64,000 bases of DNA from contig CAVWDI010000002.1 in NCBI GenBank assembly GCA_963753725.1, forward strand, positions 29,237 through 93,236. Direction: 5' to 3'. This document shows positions 28,617-37,476 of the stretch, one piece after another; position 1 is the stretch's first letter, and every line of letters begins with the position of its first letter. Made by a program: the position numbers and the translations under genes. The stretch comes from CAVWDI01 sp963753725 (lineage in GTDB: Bacteria > Chloroflexota > Anaerolineae > Anaerolineales > UBA4823). The notes beneath the pieces are model-generated. The model saw only the letters and a list, made by a program, of their open reading frames with translations. It was not told the DNA's origin and made no database searches.

Positions 28617-28919
28617 TTACTCTCCTGTGCACCCAACGGGGCAAATTTTATAGTTTATCAGGTGAAACAGCCCTGTCAGCGCGTATCCGCACTTGTCACA
28701 AGCCAGGTTCAGCAGCCCATCATATCCAAGGCGTCCCTGATTACACTGCGGACACTTGTCACCTACTCGATATTCTTTTATCTGGCTGGCGCTACTCTCC
28801 TGCGGGGGTTCCATACCTAATGCGATATACAGTTCGCAGTCTTTTCCCCAGTGCTTCACCTTGTCCATTTTCATCTCTACCTTAGATGACTTACCTTCCC
28901 AAAAGGTTACATCGACCAT
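28617..28919 (-). CDS. Zinc-ribbon protein of unknown function
   Basis: A 100-residue protein with two Cys pairs, CPQC at 56-59 and CDKC at 74-77, forming a rubredoxin-like or zinc-ribbon knuckle. More Cys lie near the N-terminus (Cys28) and C-terminus (CPVGC). The stop lies five bases before the start of the PDO gene, so the two are co-translated. I do not recognise the family. The start is chosen at 28919 (MVDVTFWEGK); a longer TTG-start version is possible. Confidence 0.6.
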   Translation of the reverse strand: MVDVTFWEGKSSKVEMKMDKVKHWGKDCELYIALGMEPPQESSASQIKEYRVGDKCPQCNQGRLGYDGLLNLACDKCGYALTGLFHLINYKICPVGCTGE

Positions 28920-29120
28920 GTTTGCCAGGACGGCTGCGAGCCTGCGGAGCAACCACCCTCCTGGCAGCCAAATCTTTGAAATGGAGCTTCCTGGCGTCCA
29001 ATATAAAGTACAAATTACACATATATCTTACTATTTATTGTATAATATTGTTAAATTGAATTTATCACGTTTAAGCCTGACTTACGAACCTGCAGATCGA
29101 TCGAAATTTGAGAGATTGTT

Positions 29121-29630
29121 ATGAAACAATTCCAGAAAAACCTTTACAGTCTGCATCCCTATTTGCTGTCATCTATCGCCAGCGTATTGACAGTTACTCA
29201 AATCTTGCTGGCTTTCTTCCTGCAGGGAAATAGTTCCGAAGCCCTGCAGTGGGTGGGATGGATCTGCGTATGGACTGCGGGAATCTTTGGCGTACTTCCG
29301 ATCATCACCTTCCGCAGAAGGGGCGGTGTGCCAAAGGGAGAGAGCTACGTTAAGACCACCGTCCTGGTAGATACCGGCATCTACGCAATCGTACGGCATC
29401 CACAGAACGGCACAGCCTGGCTGTTGATTAACCTGGGTGTTATGTTGATTGTGTGTCATTGGACCAGCGTGGTTCTAGGTATAATTTCGATGTGCCTGGC
29501 CTACGTTGACACCTTTAAATCCGACCAATACTGCACCGAAAAATTTGGCGATGCATATAAGCGATATATGAGCAGGGTGCCCAGGGTGAACTTCGCGGCA
29601 GGTGTCATCAGGCTTTTACGGTCGGGCTAG
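29121..29630 (+). CDS. Isoprenylcysteine/phospholipid methyltransferase family membrane protein
   Basis: 169 residues with about four membrane helices. The hallmark VDTGIYAIVRHPQNGT (about 83-98) matches the G-x-Y-x-x-x-R-H-P-x-x-x-G motif of the ICMT/PEMT family. That motif binds S-adenosylmethionine at the membrane face. Bacterial relatives methylate varied lipids or isoprenoids, so the substrate cannot be set. A TATAAT at 29041-29046 may belong to its promoter, but spacing to a -35 is poor. The gene stands alone, and the following bases to 29806 show nothing clear. Confidence 0.82.
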   Translation: MKQFQKNLYSLHPYLLSSIASVLTVTQILLAFFLQGNSSEALQWVGWICVWTAGIFGVLPIITFRRRGGVPKGESYVKTTVLVDTGIYAIVRHPQNGTAWLLINLGVMLIVCHWTSVVLGIISMCLAYVDTFKSDQYCTEKFGDAYKRYMSRVPRVNFAAGVIRLLRSG

Positions 29631-29806
29631 AGAACTAGGGGAATGACGGATTGGACGCAAAAACACCACCGCTTCAGATAGCCGCTGTATCCCTCATCGA
29701 GGGGCATTATTAAAAACAGTCGTTTTTCCCTGCTTTAGTTTTGCATGCATTGTGCTTTCGCGGAAAGTTCTTTCCCCTCAAATCTCCGCATACCCGGTCT
29801 AATCCC

Positions 29807-30064
29807 TTATCCCTCTGCCTCCAAAAACCCTTCCAAATCCAACTTCTTATACAGGCGCTGTTTCACATCCTGAGGCACATCCTGCGGCTCAGCTGTCTTA
29901 TGATAAAGGTACACTGTCTTCTCCAGCGTATTCACCACCACCTGGCAGTCCTCGCAGTCCCCCAGATGACGCTCAATCTCGTCGCAAATCGTCTCATCCA
30001 GTGTCCCATCGACATAATCAGATAGCGAAGATAACAAATGTTTACAATTGTGATCTTTACTCAC
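29807..30064 (-). CDS. Anti-sigma factor, zf-HC2 type
   Basis: An 85-residue protein with the zinc-binding anti-sigma pattern: His33, Cys37 and Cys40 in ERHLGDCEDC, plus an N-terminal Cys7. There is no membrane segment, so it is a soluble anti-sigma factor. It should hold the sigma factor encoded directly upstream, with zinc-site redox state a plausible trigger. It starts with GTG at 30064, overlapping the stop of a short leader ORF. That ORF repeats the first few codons of this gene (see the leader entry). Confidence 0.85.
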   Translation of the reverse strand: MSKDHNCKHLLSSLSDYVDGTLDETICDEIERHLGDCEDCQVVVNTLEKTVYLYHKTAEPQDVPQDVKQRLYKKLDLEGFLEAEG

Positions 30065-30164
30065 GAGCTGATCCCTTGTTTAGTAGTATGTATCTTATAA
30101 CTATCGGAGCATCCCTGCGGGAGAGCAAATCCAATAAATGTTTGCAGTTATGTTCGCTGGCCAT
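30057..30164 (-). CDS. Leader ORF carrying a partial copy of the anti-sigma N-terminus
   Basis: The ATG at 30164, seven bases from an AAGGAG, overlaps the end of the sigma gene and reads MASEHNCKHLLDLLS, then unrelated residues. It stops at TAA 30059-30057, which overlaps the anti-sigma GTG start. The true anti-sigma protein begins MSKDHNCKHLLSSLS. The first 15 codons therefore look like a duplicated 5' end left at the original coupling site. Translation of the leader would deliver ribosomes to the real gene. Confidence 0.55.
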   Translation of the reverse strand: MASEHNCKHLLDLLSRRDAPIVIRYILLNKGSARE

Positions 30165-30783
30165 CATAAATCTCCTTCTTCTCTGCCATTTTCTCCCCGT
30201 AATAAACGGTCAACATTTCCCTCAAGCGCAGTCTGCCGCGCGACAGCCTGGTCTTGACCGCCGTCTCGCTCAGGTCCAAAACCTGCGCCGTTTCACGCGT
30301 CGATAACCCGTCGATATCGCGCAGCAAAAAAACCACCCGCAAACTTTCCGGCAGCTCGCTCACTGCCTGCTCAAGGTAGTCTTTTGCTTCGCTGGTCATC
30401 AGTTCCTCTTCCGGCATACAGCACCAGTCCTTAATCTGCAGTGGTTCCATCTCGCCCGCCTCCAATTCCAGCGGCTCGTCGATTGATACCGGTATGCCCT
30501 TATTCTTTCGTTTGCGCAGCACCATTAATGCCTCGTTGGTCGCAATGCGGTACAGCCAGGTCGATAAACTTGAACGCCCGTGAAATTTTGGAAGCGCCTT
30601 ATAGGCTTTGATAAAGGTTTCCTGCAGCACATCTTCCGCGTCCTGTTCATCCTCCAGCATCTTCAGTCCCAGCCGGTAGACCACGTTTGAATAAGTCTCC
30701 ACCAGCAGGGCGAACTCCGCCTTATCACCCTCTCGCAGCAGCTCGAGGGAAAATTCTTGTTTCGTATCTTCGCTATTAATCAT
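30148..30783 (-). CDS. ECF-type RNA polymerase sigma factor
   Basis: 211 residues. Region 2 holds DEQDAEDVLQETFIKAYKAL and FHGRSSLSTWLYRIATNEAL. Region 4 holds LPESLRVVFLLRDIDGLST and ETAVKTRLSRGRLRLRE, the -35-binding helix-turn-helix. There is no sigma-1.1 or sigma-3, so this is an extracytoplasmic-function type. It drives a stress or envelope regulon when freed from the anti-sigma factor encoded just downstream. Autoregulation is usual for the family, but no matching promoter motif was identified. Confidence 0.92.
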   Translation of the reverse strand: MINSEDTKQEFSLELLREGDKAEFALLVETYSNVVYRLGLKMLEDEQDAEDVLQETFIKAYKALPKFHGRSSLSTWLYRIATNEALMVLRKRKNKGIPVSIDEPLELEAGEMEPLQIKDWCCMPEEELMTSEAKDYLEQAVSELPESLRVVFLLRDIDGLSTRETAQVLDLSETAVKTRLSRGRLRLREMLTVYYGEKMAEKKEIYDGQRT

Positions 30784-30961
30784 TTAGATGCAGTATATCC
30801 AATTAGGTGTCAAATTCCAAAAAGTAATTATATATGAAACTTTTGCATGCGAATATATTTGTTCTTACGGAATGCAAGAAATTAAACTGTTCTATTGGGG
30901 GGAATACCTAAATCAATACCGTAATTGATCTGGCTGGGCCTGTCCCAAAAGCAAAGAAATT

Positions 30962-31810
30962 CTACAAATCTCTTTGAACAAATATGCACACCGCCAGGGC
31001 AAACGCAGCCACCAGGAACAATACCGCATATAAGACCATGTATGCGCTGGGGTAGTATAAGGCTGAAAAGGGGGAGAATCCGAGCGCTTTGACCAGCGGG
31101 GATTGCAGTTCAAAAACAGCTCTTCTCCAGATAGCTTCGCTGGGCATGATCAGGCTGGTGATCACACCTATTTTAATTGCTACCTGTCCAGCAGAGACTT
31201 CACCCATATAGGATCCGATTTGTTCGATCCAACCCCCGATGAACGCGATTCCGTACAAACCAAAAACAAGCACCCCATTAGCAAGTGTGGATAAAAATGT
31301 ACCCCCAAAAATGGAAATAGACAACAGCAGCAGCACATTGAGCCACAAGAGTTCCAGTGCTCGAAATGGATGAGGGGCTGAATATCCAGTCCGCAGATAT
31401 ACGATCGCCATCACACCGCCCGCCATCAGCAGTAAATAGAGGGTTAACATCACTGCAAAACCCAGCCACTTGCCGGATATTATCTCCCAGCGCCTGATTG
31501 GTTTTGCGGCCAAAGTCTGAATGGTGCCTGAGTTGATCTCTCCAGAAACGGTATCCACTGAGGTCAGGACAGCCATGATGGAGGTGAGAAAATTGACCAC
31601 GAACATGCCGGCCATCAACAAGAAGTTGCGGATTTCATTGAGCTGCATTCTATCTCTAATGCCAATAGAATCCTCTACATCGAGCATTAAGTAGTGAAAA
31701 CCGAGGCCGTAGACAATTAAGAACAGCACACCCAAAAGCAGCGCGGCAAGCAATATCTTACGGCGGGAGGCTTCGTAGAATGTTAGACGTGCGATCGTAA
31801 ATGTACTCAT
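30962..31810 (-). CDS. ABC-2 type transporter permease
   Basis: 282 residues with six hydrophobic helices and the extracellular-loop pattern of ABC-2 permeases (FLTSIMAVLTSVDTVSGEINSG near 75-95, then TIQTLAAKPIRRWEIISGKW). It follows the ATPase gene by 29 bases and pairs with it as an exporter of unknown substrate. The run ends near 30962, and the 178 bases to the sigma gene show nothing of note. Confidence 0.87.
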   Translation of the reverse strand: MSTFTIARLTFYEASRRKILLAALLLGVLFLIVYGLGFHYLMLDVEDSIGIRDRMQLNEIRNFLLMAGMFVVNFLTSIMAVLTSVDTVSGEINSGTIQTLAAKPIRRWEIISGKWLGFAVMLTLYLLLMAGGVMAIVYLRTGYSAPHPFRALELLWLNVLLLLSISIFGGTFLSTLANGVLVFGLYGIAFIGGWIEQIGSYMGEVSAGQVAIKIGVITSLIMPSEAIWRRAVFELQSPLVKALGFSPFSALYYPSAYMVLYAVLFLVAAFALAVCIFVQRDL

Positions 31811-31839
31811 TTCAATTCGTCAATAGATTCCAACAGAAG

Positions 31840-32759
31840 CTATAGTTCTCCCTCGGTGCCCACAATCTGGATAAACAGATCCTCCAGGGATATGTGCTGT
31901 GAACTGAGTGAAAATACTTCCACATTTTGGTTTACAAGGTACCGGTTAATTACAGGTATTTTAGATTCACCCGATACTGAAAAAAAGATCGTTCACCGTC
32001 CTCATGGATATCCTGGCACCATTCAGTCAGCCCTACGATAATTTCCGGACTCATGCCGCGAGCACGCAGTTCGACGCTCATATATCCTTCCATCAGGTTG
32101 GTGAGCGTGCTGATGCGAATCACTTCACCCTTCTTAATAAACGCAACCCGATCACAGGTTACTTCTATCTCACTTAAAAAATGAGAATTGAGGAACACAG
32201 TTGTTCCGCGTTCGCTCAGGTCACGGATAATATCCCTCACCAGGCGGCGTCCTACCGGGTCTAATCCTGAGGTAGGTTCATCCAATATCACCAGCCCGGG
32301 CTGGTTGAGGAGCGCTTGCGCCAGACCGATGCGCTGCAGCATACCCTTTGAAAACTTGCTCAATTTCTTGCTGGAGTGTTTGATTAAACCAACCAATTCC
32401 AGCAGTTCCGGAATGCGCTGGCGCGAAACATTCCGCGGCATGCGGTATAAATCCGCATGAAGCATCAAGAACTCTTCGGCTCGAAGCCATTCGTGGAAAC
32501 GGAAATGTTCGGGAAGAAAACCTACCTGCGCCCGAATACCGGGGTCGTTCAAAGGTTCACCGAACAACTTCCCCTCTCCACTTGTGGGCGAGATCAGGTT
32601 GAGCAGCATCTTGACGGAGGTTGTTTTTCCCGCTCCGTTAGGACCCAGAAAACCAAACACCTCGCCGCGCTCGACCGTCAGGGTGAGGTCTCTGACAGCC
32701 AGTTTGCTGTTGAATTCTTTGCGCAGGTTGAAGGTTTGGATAGCCGGGGATGAGTGCAT
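31840..32759 (-). CDS. ABC transporter ATP-binding protein, frameshifted near the C-terminus
   Basis: An ABC-2 partner ATPase. Walker A is FLGPNGAGKTTSVKML. The signature LSKFSKGMLQRIGLAQAL lacks the standard LSGGQ, as is common in this class. Walker B is LVILDEPTSGLDPVGRR. The main frame stops at about 31950. Adding one T to the T7 run (plus-strand A7 at 31980-31986) shifts it into SVSGESKIPVINRYL and then SSQHISLEDLFIQIVG. That is the standard C-terminal end of such ATPases, and it stops at 31840. The span is 3n+2 bases, consistent with one missing base. Start at 32759 gives MHSSPAIQTFNLRKEF. Confidence 0.88.
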
Positions 32760-32828
32760 CTTACAAGTATACAAGCAAATGTGTAAAAGTGGTCAATTCT
32801 TAAGCGATACGGGGATTCAATTAAAAAG

Positions 32829-32872
32829 GACAGGCAGACGAGAAAGAATTTGATTTCCTTTGTCTGCCTGCC
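32829..32872 (-). terminator. Inverted repeat after the anti-sigma gene
   Basis: AGGCAGAC (32832-32839) pairs with GTCTGCCT (32862-32869), with partial extension inside the loop. It lies 20 bases beyond the stop of the minus-strand anti-sigma gene. The following run is AT-rich rather than pure T. Confidence 0.6.
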
Positions 32873-32891
32873 TATTTATTAATCAAGGGTT

Positions 32892-34068
32892 TTACTGCAA
32901 TGAATTTACGATTTCGAGCGCGTCCGCTTTCTCCCCGGGACCGGAGAGGGCGTAGACGATATCGTTCTTGATCCAGATCAATAAATACATATCGCCTGTA
33001 TTGTATTCATGATGTTTGATAAATGTGCCGATGACGCCGTCCACTTGAACCTGTTCATGTTCGGTTCCATAACGTGGGACCGGGATCACAAGCGTGGTCG
33101 CCCAATCGATAGTGCTTGAGAATTCAGCCGCTTCTTCGGGGCTCATGCCGGTCACCTGTAAAAAGGCTTCACCTATCTTATCGATATCCAAATCTGCGGG
33201 GGCTTCAACTACCGGATTCGGCATTTGAATAAGGGCAGTGCAATTGAGGGTTTCTTTTATTTCAGCTGGGTGACCTTTATCAGGATCAAAATCTTCTAAC
33301 TCTTCGAACTCGCAATCGCCGTAGCTGGCCTGGACTCCGGTCGGTATATCGGCAGATATGACCGCACCGTCCAACGAATCGGGGAGTTCGATATCCGAAA
33401 GCCCAATATCACCTAAAACCGTGCGGACTTGTTCTAAATCTACATTGAAGGTGATCTCGCCGCCAGGCGTTACTTTATATTCGCCGTCCATACCAGAAGG
33501 CAGGCGAACGGGGAAATCCTGCTAACGCGCTGGCTTCAGCAGCATCAGCCGCCTCTTGTGGTTCGCCGCGTTCATTTACTTGAACCTGGTTGGACATCAT
33601 GTACTCGAACTGGCTTGATGCGCCCAGGTCTTCAGGTCGATCTTCTAAATTAAATTCCACCACCCTGACCTGTTCTACACGGAACAGGCTGAGAAATGAG
33701 TTGGCAATCGCTCTTACGGGAGCAAAAGCCATCGAGATTACCAACAGGGACAGCACAGCCAATGCGATCCAGGCTGGCCGCGGTAGTGCAGAAGTGAGTT
33801 TTTTCCACATATTTTTATCCTCTTGATTTGAATTTTGTATACGAGAATTCACCAATGAAAGCGCTTCCTGTTCGGATAACGGCTCTCCGGAGGCGTTTTT
33901 GGTGAGAGATTCCAATTGGTTCTTTATGCGGTTAATTTTCTCGCCCATTAGGGCTGCAAATTCCCGGCACAGCGGGCACGATTCTATATGGGATTGGACC
34001 AGATCAAATTGTCCCGGATCCAATTCCTGATCTATATATGCTCGAATTTCTTTTTCAGTTAGATGCAT
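32892..34068 (-). CDS. Membrane anti-sigma factor with extracytoplasmic domain, frameshifted
   Basis: The 5' frame (34068-33475) starts MHLTEKEIRAYIDQEL and carries the zinc motif (His in QSHIESCPLC) and one membrane helix (PAWIALAVLSLLVISMAF). The 3' frame (33491-32892) is an extracellular domain with DGEYKVTPGGEITFN and ends near GPGEKADALEIVNSLQ. A single extra C in the CCCC run at 33510-33513 separates them. Corrected, the join reads ALAGFPVRLPSGMDGEYK. The span is 3n+1 bases. The C-terminal part resembles DUF4367-type sensor domains. It should hold the adjacent sigma factor at the membrane until a signal arrives. Confidence 0.8.
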
Positions 34069-34070
34069 GA

Positions 34071-34637
34071 TTACTGCTCCTCTTTCCAGGCGCTGTCCTG
34101 CTCGATATACGCTTTTTCGAATTCATCCTCGGCACGCGCCAACAATGTTCCAACCGAATTTACCGACACATCCAACACAGCCGCCAGTTCGGCATATGTC
34201 AGCCCGGAGTAACGCAGAGCAAGCAGTTGGGCTGAGCGGGGCTGGATTAAACTCAAAACCGCTCTCACCTGATCTCGCTCCTGTGCACGCTCGAGGATAT
34301 CAGCCGGGTCATCACTCTGCACTTCCAGGGTATCCGATAAGACTGTTTGATCCTCGTAATGGATCCTTCGTCCCCGAGACCGCAGAGCGTTGAGGCCGCG
34401 ATTGGATGCCACCCGGTACAGCCATCCCTCGAGATTCTCGTTATGCCTGGGAGGATTCTGGTGCAATTGCAGAAAGGTCTCGAGGGCGATATCCTGCACC
34501 TCATCCCAGTCACCCACGAGCTTATAAATTACCCAACAAATGCGCTTCCAATGCTGGTCGATCAATGCATCTATGTCGGGTTTAGCCAAATCTTTTGTTC
34601 CAGTCACATTTTTTGATTTGGTAACGGTTATTGCCAT
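34071..34637 (-). CDS. ECF-type sigma factor
   Basis: 188 residues from ATG 34637. Region 2 includes DEVQDIALETFLQLHQNP and LEGWLYRVASNRGLNALRSR. Region 4 includes RSAQLLALRYSGLTYAELA and VSVNSVGTLLARAEDEF, with the usual helix-turn-helix. The stop lies two bases before the anti-sigma start, so the pair is translated together. It forms the second sigma/anti-sigma module within 5 kb, alongside an ABC exporter. The upstream PadR gene is 100 bases away in the same orientation. Confidence 0.9.
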   Translation of the reverse strand: MAITVTKSKNVTGTKDLAKPDIDALIDQHWKRICWVIYKLVGDWDEVQDIALETFLQLHQNPPRHNENLEGWLYRVASNRGLNALRSRGRRIHYEDQTVLSDTLEVQSDDPADILERAQERDQVRAVLSLIQPRSAQLLALRYSGLTYAELAAVLDVSVNSVGTLLARAEDEFEKAYIEQDSAWKEEQ

Positions 34638-34736
34638 GATAAAACTCAATCTCACAGGTGGGTGGAACTAAAATGATTCTCGTCCTCATTAACTAAACAC
34701 CGCCCGGTGAGTAAATATGACAAAAATCCGCGGGAT

Positions 34737-35393
34737 TTATAGCTCTATTGGTTCATCCGATGTTTGGTCCTCGAACCTGTACTCCGCGCTGTCGAGATCG
34801 TCGGCAATATTTCCAAGGACATCAATCGACTGTCGCAGTTTTGGTATCATGATGGCGCTTATGCGCACCAACTCCTGTACGCCTAATTCGGTGATATTGT
34901 AAATCCTGACCGTACGTTTCTTTGGGTCTTCCCACTTGCCCTGGATCAATTCTTGATTCTCGAGCAGTGTCATGAGCGGGTAAATGGCGCCCGGGTTTGC
35001 ATTCCACTGACCAGCAGTCTTTTCAGCGATTTGGGTCATAATTTCATTGCCGTAGCGCGGTTGTGAGGAAAGTAAAAACAGGACATACAGCGGGAGCAGG
35101 CCGCCGCCTTTGCTTAACGCACTGGCTACGAAAGGGTTATAGTCCTCATCGCCCTGGTGCCAGGGTGTGAAGCGCCGGCCTTTGAAAACCCAGTGGTGCT
35201 CAGGCCAGTCACCCGTAAACGAGTGGAAAAAATCCCTCCAGATATGGGCGGCTTCCCCGGGGGGTGGAGGCGGAGGGTGGTCTGAATCCCAATCGCCCTG
35301 ATGGTAACTTTCCCGCCATCTGCGGTGCTCCTCATGCCAGGAGCGCCAGAAGTCTCTGAACATCTTTTTATGTTTGCGCGGTCCGTGTTTCAT
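34737..35393 (-). CDS. PadR-family transcriptional regulator with His-rich N-terminal extension
   Basis: 218 residues. The C-terminal 115 match PadR: winged-helix segments LYVLFLLSSQPRYGNEIMTQ, NANPGAIYPLMTLLENQEL and TVRIYNITELGVQELVR, then a dimerising coil. The N-terminal 95 are unusual. They are rich in His, Trp, Arg and Pro (for example HEEHRRWRESYHQGDWDSDH, then PPPPPP) and may bind metal or RNA. PadR proteins usually repress exporter genes, and the ABC-2 exporter downstream is a reasonable target (inference). GGAGCA lies six bases before the start. Confidence 0.85.
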   Translation of the reverse strand: MKHGPRKHKKMFRDFWRSWHEEHRRWRESYHQGDWDSDHPPPPPPGEAAHIWRDFFHSFTGDWPEHHWVFKGRRFTPWHQGDEDYNPFVASALSKGGGLLPLYVLFLLSSQPRYGNEIMTQIAEKTAGQWNANPGAIYPLMTLLENQELIQGKWEDPKKRTVRIYNITELGVQELVRISAIMIPKLRQSIDVLGNIADDLDSAEYRFEDQTSDEPIEL

Positions 35394-35653
35394 TAACTGC
35401 TCCGATGATTAACAATTATATTGAATTCAATACATATATTATAGGCGAAAATATTGGATGGGATGTAATTGGTGCGGAAAATGAGGCTATTTGGATGACT
35501 GATTACTTTGGTATTGATTGGGCTGAATGAGGATAGGCTGGGAAATGTTTGATCCACCGGATGAATTCGGCATCTGATAATCAAACGGGTTTAAACCTGT
35601 TCCACAATAAGACACTCCAGTCAGGTTTCAAAGGGATTACCAACCGTTCACAC

Positions 35654-35689
35654 AAAAAGAGGCTCAGCCACTACGGCTAGCCTCCTTTT
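35654..35689 (-). terminator. Rho-independent terminator on the minus strand
   Basis: Read on the minus strand, GAGGCT and AGCCTC close a stem with an inner AGCC/GGCT and a five-base loop, followed by TTTTT. It lies about 55 bases beyond the stop of the small ORF at 35743-35898 and completes that transcription unit. The rest of 35394-35653 holds nothing I can identify. Confidence 0.7.
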
Positions 35690-35742
35690 GGTTTTCTGTT
35701 GTTCCAGGGGTGTTCCAGGTGATCAGTCAGGCGAAAAGCGCA

Positions 35743-35898
35743 TTACAATGAAAATTCTAAAATGGCCTTGTTTATTAGTTCTTTTTCAGTTGAACGGTTT
35801 ATTTGAACCGATTTAGCAATAGCATGGTGCGTTAGTACCCAAGAATGGAATAGCATTTCTCCAAGGACTTTTCCCCAAAATTCGGGGTAATCAGTCAC
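35743..35898 (-). CDS. Small ORF behind a conserved repeat promoter
   Basis: A 51-residue frame from GTG 35898, beginning MTDYPEFWGKVLGEML and ending with INKAILEFSL. It sits directly behind the promoter copy at 35917-35945 and is followed by a terminator, so it has a full transcription unit. There is no Shine-Dalgarno, so translation would be near-leaderless. The first nine codons match the start of the degraded reading frames in the related repeats at 62.6 and 47.7 kb (VTYFPxFWG). Function unknown. Confidence 0.45.
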   Translation of the reverse strand: MTDYPEFWGKVLGEMLFHSWVLTHHAIAKSVQINRSTEKELINKAILEFSL

Positions 35899-35967
35899 TT
35901 CAGGAACACTTTTCTAATAGTAATATCGACCCTTCGAATCGTCAAGAATTGATAGTGTTACCTATTT
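35884..35967 (-). repeat. Promoter-bearing dispersed repeat, copy 1
   Basis: Minus-strand order: GGTAAC, then TTGACG (35945-35940), 17 bases, TACTAT (35922-35917), then AAAAGTGTTCCTGAAGTGAC. The same block recurs at 47724-47797 and 62602-62675. The conserved -35/-10 pair and downstream leader mark it as a mobile or duplicated promoter module. Confidence 0.7.
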
Positions 35968-36038
35968 GAGATCAAATGTTAACAAACAAAGGCCGAGTTT
36001 CTTACCCGCGCATTCGCCCCACAATTTGTTAATCTGTT

Positions 36039-36560
36039 TTATAGATCCCCGTCTTGCTGTGACATCAGACCAATGAAGTACATAAATTCCACAGCCGCAA
36101 ACGCAAGCAGCACGATCAGACCCAGCACGTACACAGCCTGGCTTCGAGGCACAAAAAAGCCCAACACACTTAACAAAAGCACGATTCCCATCACAAGTGC
36201 TGCCACATAGATCCCGTAGAGTGCTGGGGTGATCACCGGGACAGTGATCCACTGCTTCGCAGCACGATCCCGGCGCTCGCCCCGCAGCGCCAGGGAAAAT
36301 CCGACCAGAAACCAGGTTCCCAGCAATGCGTTGCATACACCCCATATCACGTCCGTGGACCAATTGGCCAGCGACATCGGCAGGGGCAGCAGCGCGAAGA
36401 ATAGTACAAGGAAACTATCGCCAATCAGGAACCAGAGAACGCGCAGTTCTGTTGGCGTCCAGGTGCGCGCGCCGCGCACACGAAAGGCGACCACAACCCC
36501 GGAGAACCCGGCTAGGTCGACCGCCACATTGGCAAGAGTGTCAAGAGATTGCTCACTCAT
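36039..36560 (-). CDS. Small integral membrane protein of unknown function
   Basis: 173 residues with four or five predicted membrane helices (VLWFLIGDSFLVLFFALL, GVCNALLGTWFLVGFSLAL, YGIYVAALVMGIVLLLSVL, YVLGLIVLLAFAAVEFMYF). The start at 36560 follows a GAGAGGAC sequence. I do not recognise a family and no motif points to a substrate. It shares orientation with the DUF1772-like gene 110 bases upstream. Confidence 0.7.
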   Translation of the reverse strand: MSEQSLDTLANVAVDLAGFSGVVVAFRVRGARTWTPTELRVLWFLIGDSFLVLFFALLPLPMSLANWSTDVIWGVCNALLGTWFLVGFSLALRGERRDRAAKQWITVPVITPALYGIYVAALVMGIVLLLSVLGFFVPRSQAVYVLGLIVLLAFAAVEFMYFIGLMSQQDGDL

Positions 36561-36667
36561 TTTGTCCTCTCTCCAGTTCCCATCACATGTTTAACATAAG
36601 CTGTATGATCTGCCTTAATAAATACCTGGTTTCTTTATCGGGCTTCATCCTGTCATTTGCGCAGTAA

Positions 36668-37171
36668 TTAAAGTCTGAGCGCCAAAATGATCAACAAACC
36701 AGTTGCCAGACTTGCTAATACAGCCCTGATCCCATTCCACCGGTTCCAGCGCGGCTCAAAACGTTTCCGAGCCTCGCTTTGTTCAGTCTCACTCATTTTG
36801 TCGACATTCAGGGATTGAAGTTCGTTATTCAGCGGTATGTTGATCCTGGCGGTCGGCAGCTGAACTCCGAGGAGATAGACAAGCGCGGCGATTATCATCA
36901 GCAGGCGGTCAATTCCATCGAGGTGTACAATGCCTAGAACAGCTGCAAGCCCCAGAAATATTACTGAGCCAACCCAGACCAGCATAAAGACCGGCTGATT
37001 GTTCTGTATCACTCCGTCAATTACCTGAAAGGCTCGGATAAATTCACGGTCATTCAGAGCCCTTATACCGGGCATCACAACGATGGCTAAAGTAAATAGC
37101 AAACCTGCCGCTAAAGAGCACAGAAATACAGCTAGGATCAATGTGACCTGAAAAATGCCTTCTATTGACAT
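36668..37171 (-). CDS. DUF1772-like membrane protein
   Basis: 167 residues from the ATG at 37171 (GGAGTCAG upstream), with four helices. The pattern is an N-terminal helix pair ending ALNDREFIRAFQVIDGVIQN, a central pair, and a polar loop PTARINIPLNNELQSLNV before RWNRWNGIRAVLASLATGLL. The N-x-x-L/M-N...W-x-x-WN arrangement is typical of DUF1772 (anthrone-oxygenase-like) proteins, whose bacterial role is unknown. Confidence 0.75.
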   Translation of the reverse strand: MSIEGIFQVTLILAVFLCSLAAGLLFTLAIVVMPGIRALNDREFIRAFQVIDGVIQNNQPVFMLVWVGSVIFLGLAAVLGIVHLDGIDRLLMIIAALVYLLGVQLPTARINIPLNNELQSLNVDKMSETEQSEARKRFEPRWNRWNGIRAVLASLATGLLIILALRL

Positions 37172-37476
37172 GGAACTGACTCCTAACTTGTGTCTATTCA
37201 TCCTGCCGGATAAGTATATTATCCCGTCAGGCTGAACGAAGTGCCCTTTCCAAACGATAATAGGCTGACATATAAACAATGCAGCTTGTGATTATATTTG
37301 AAATTAACTTAAGTGTAAATAATTTTCACATAGCTCATCACCTAAGAATTACAGCGGTGTAAAAAAAATTAATATTCGTTTTCCCCTTGGTACAACCAAT
37401 CGAGTTTAAAATAGTGTTTCCCTATAAACGAAACATAACCAATCAAACCATGTCAGTGGTTTAAAGACCTTAAGGA
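37172..37476. other. Intergenic region, no gene seen
   Basis: AT-rich, about 305 bases between the DUF1772-like gene and the 3' end of the cytochrome gene. I see no repeat, RNA or convincing terminator. Confidence 0.4.
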
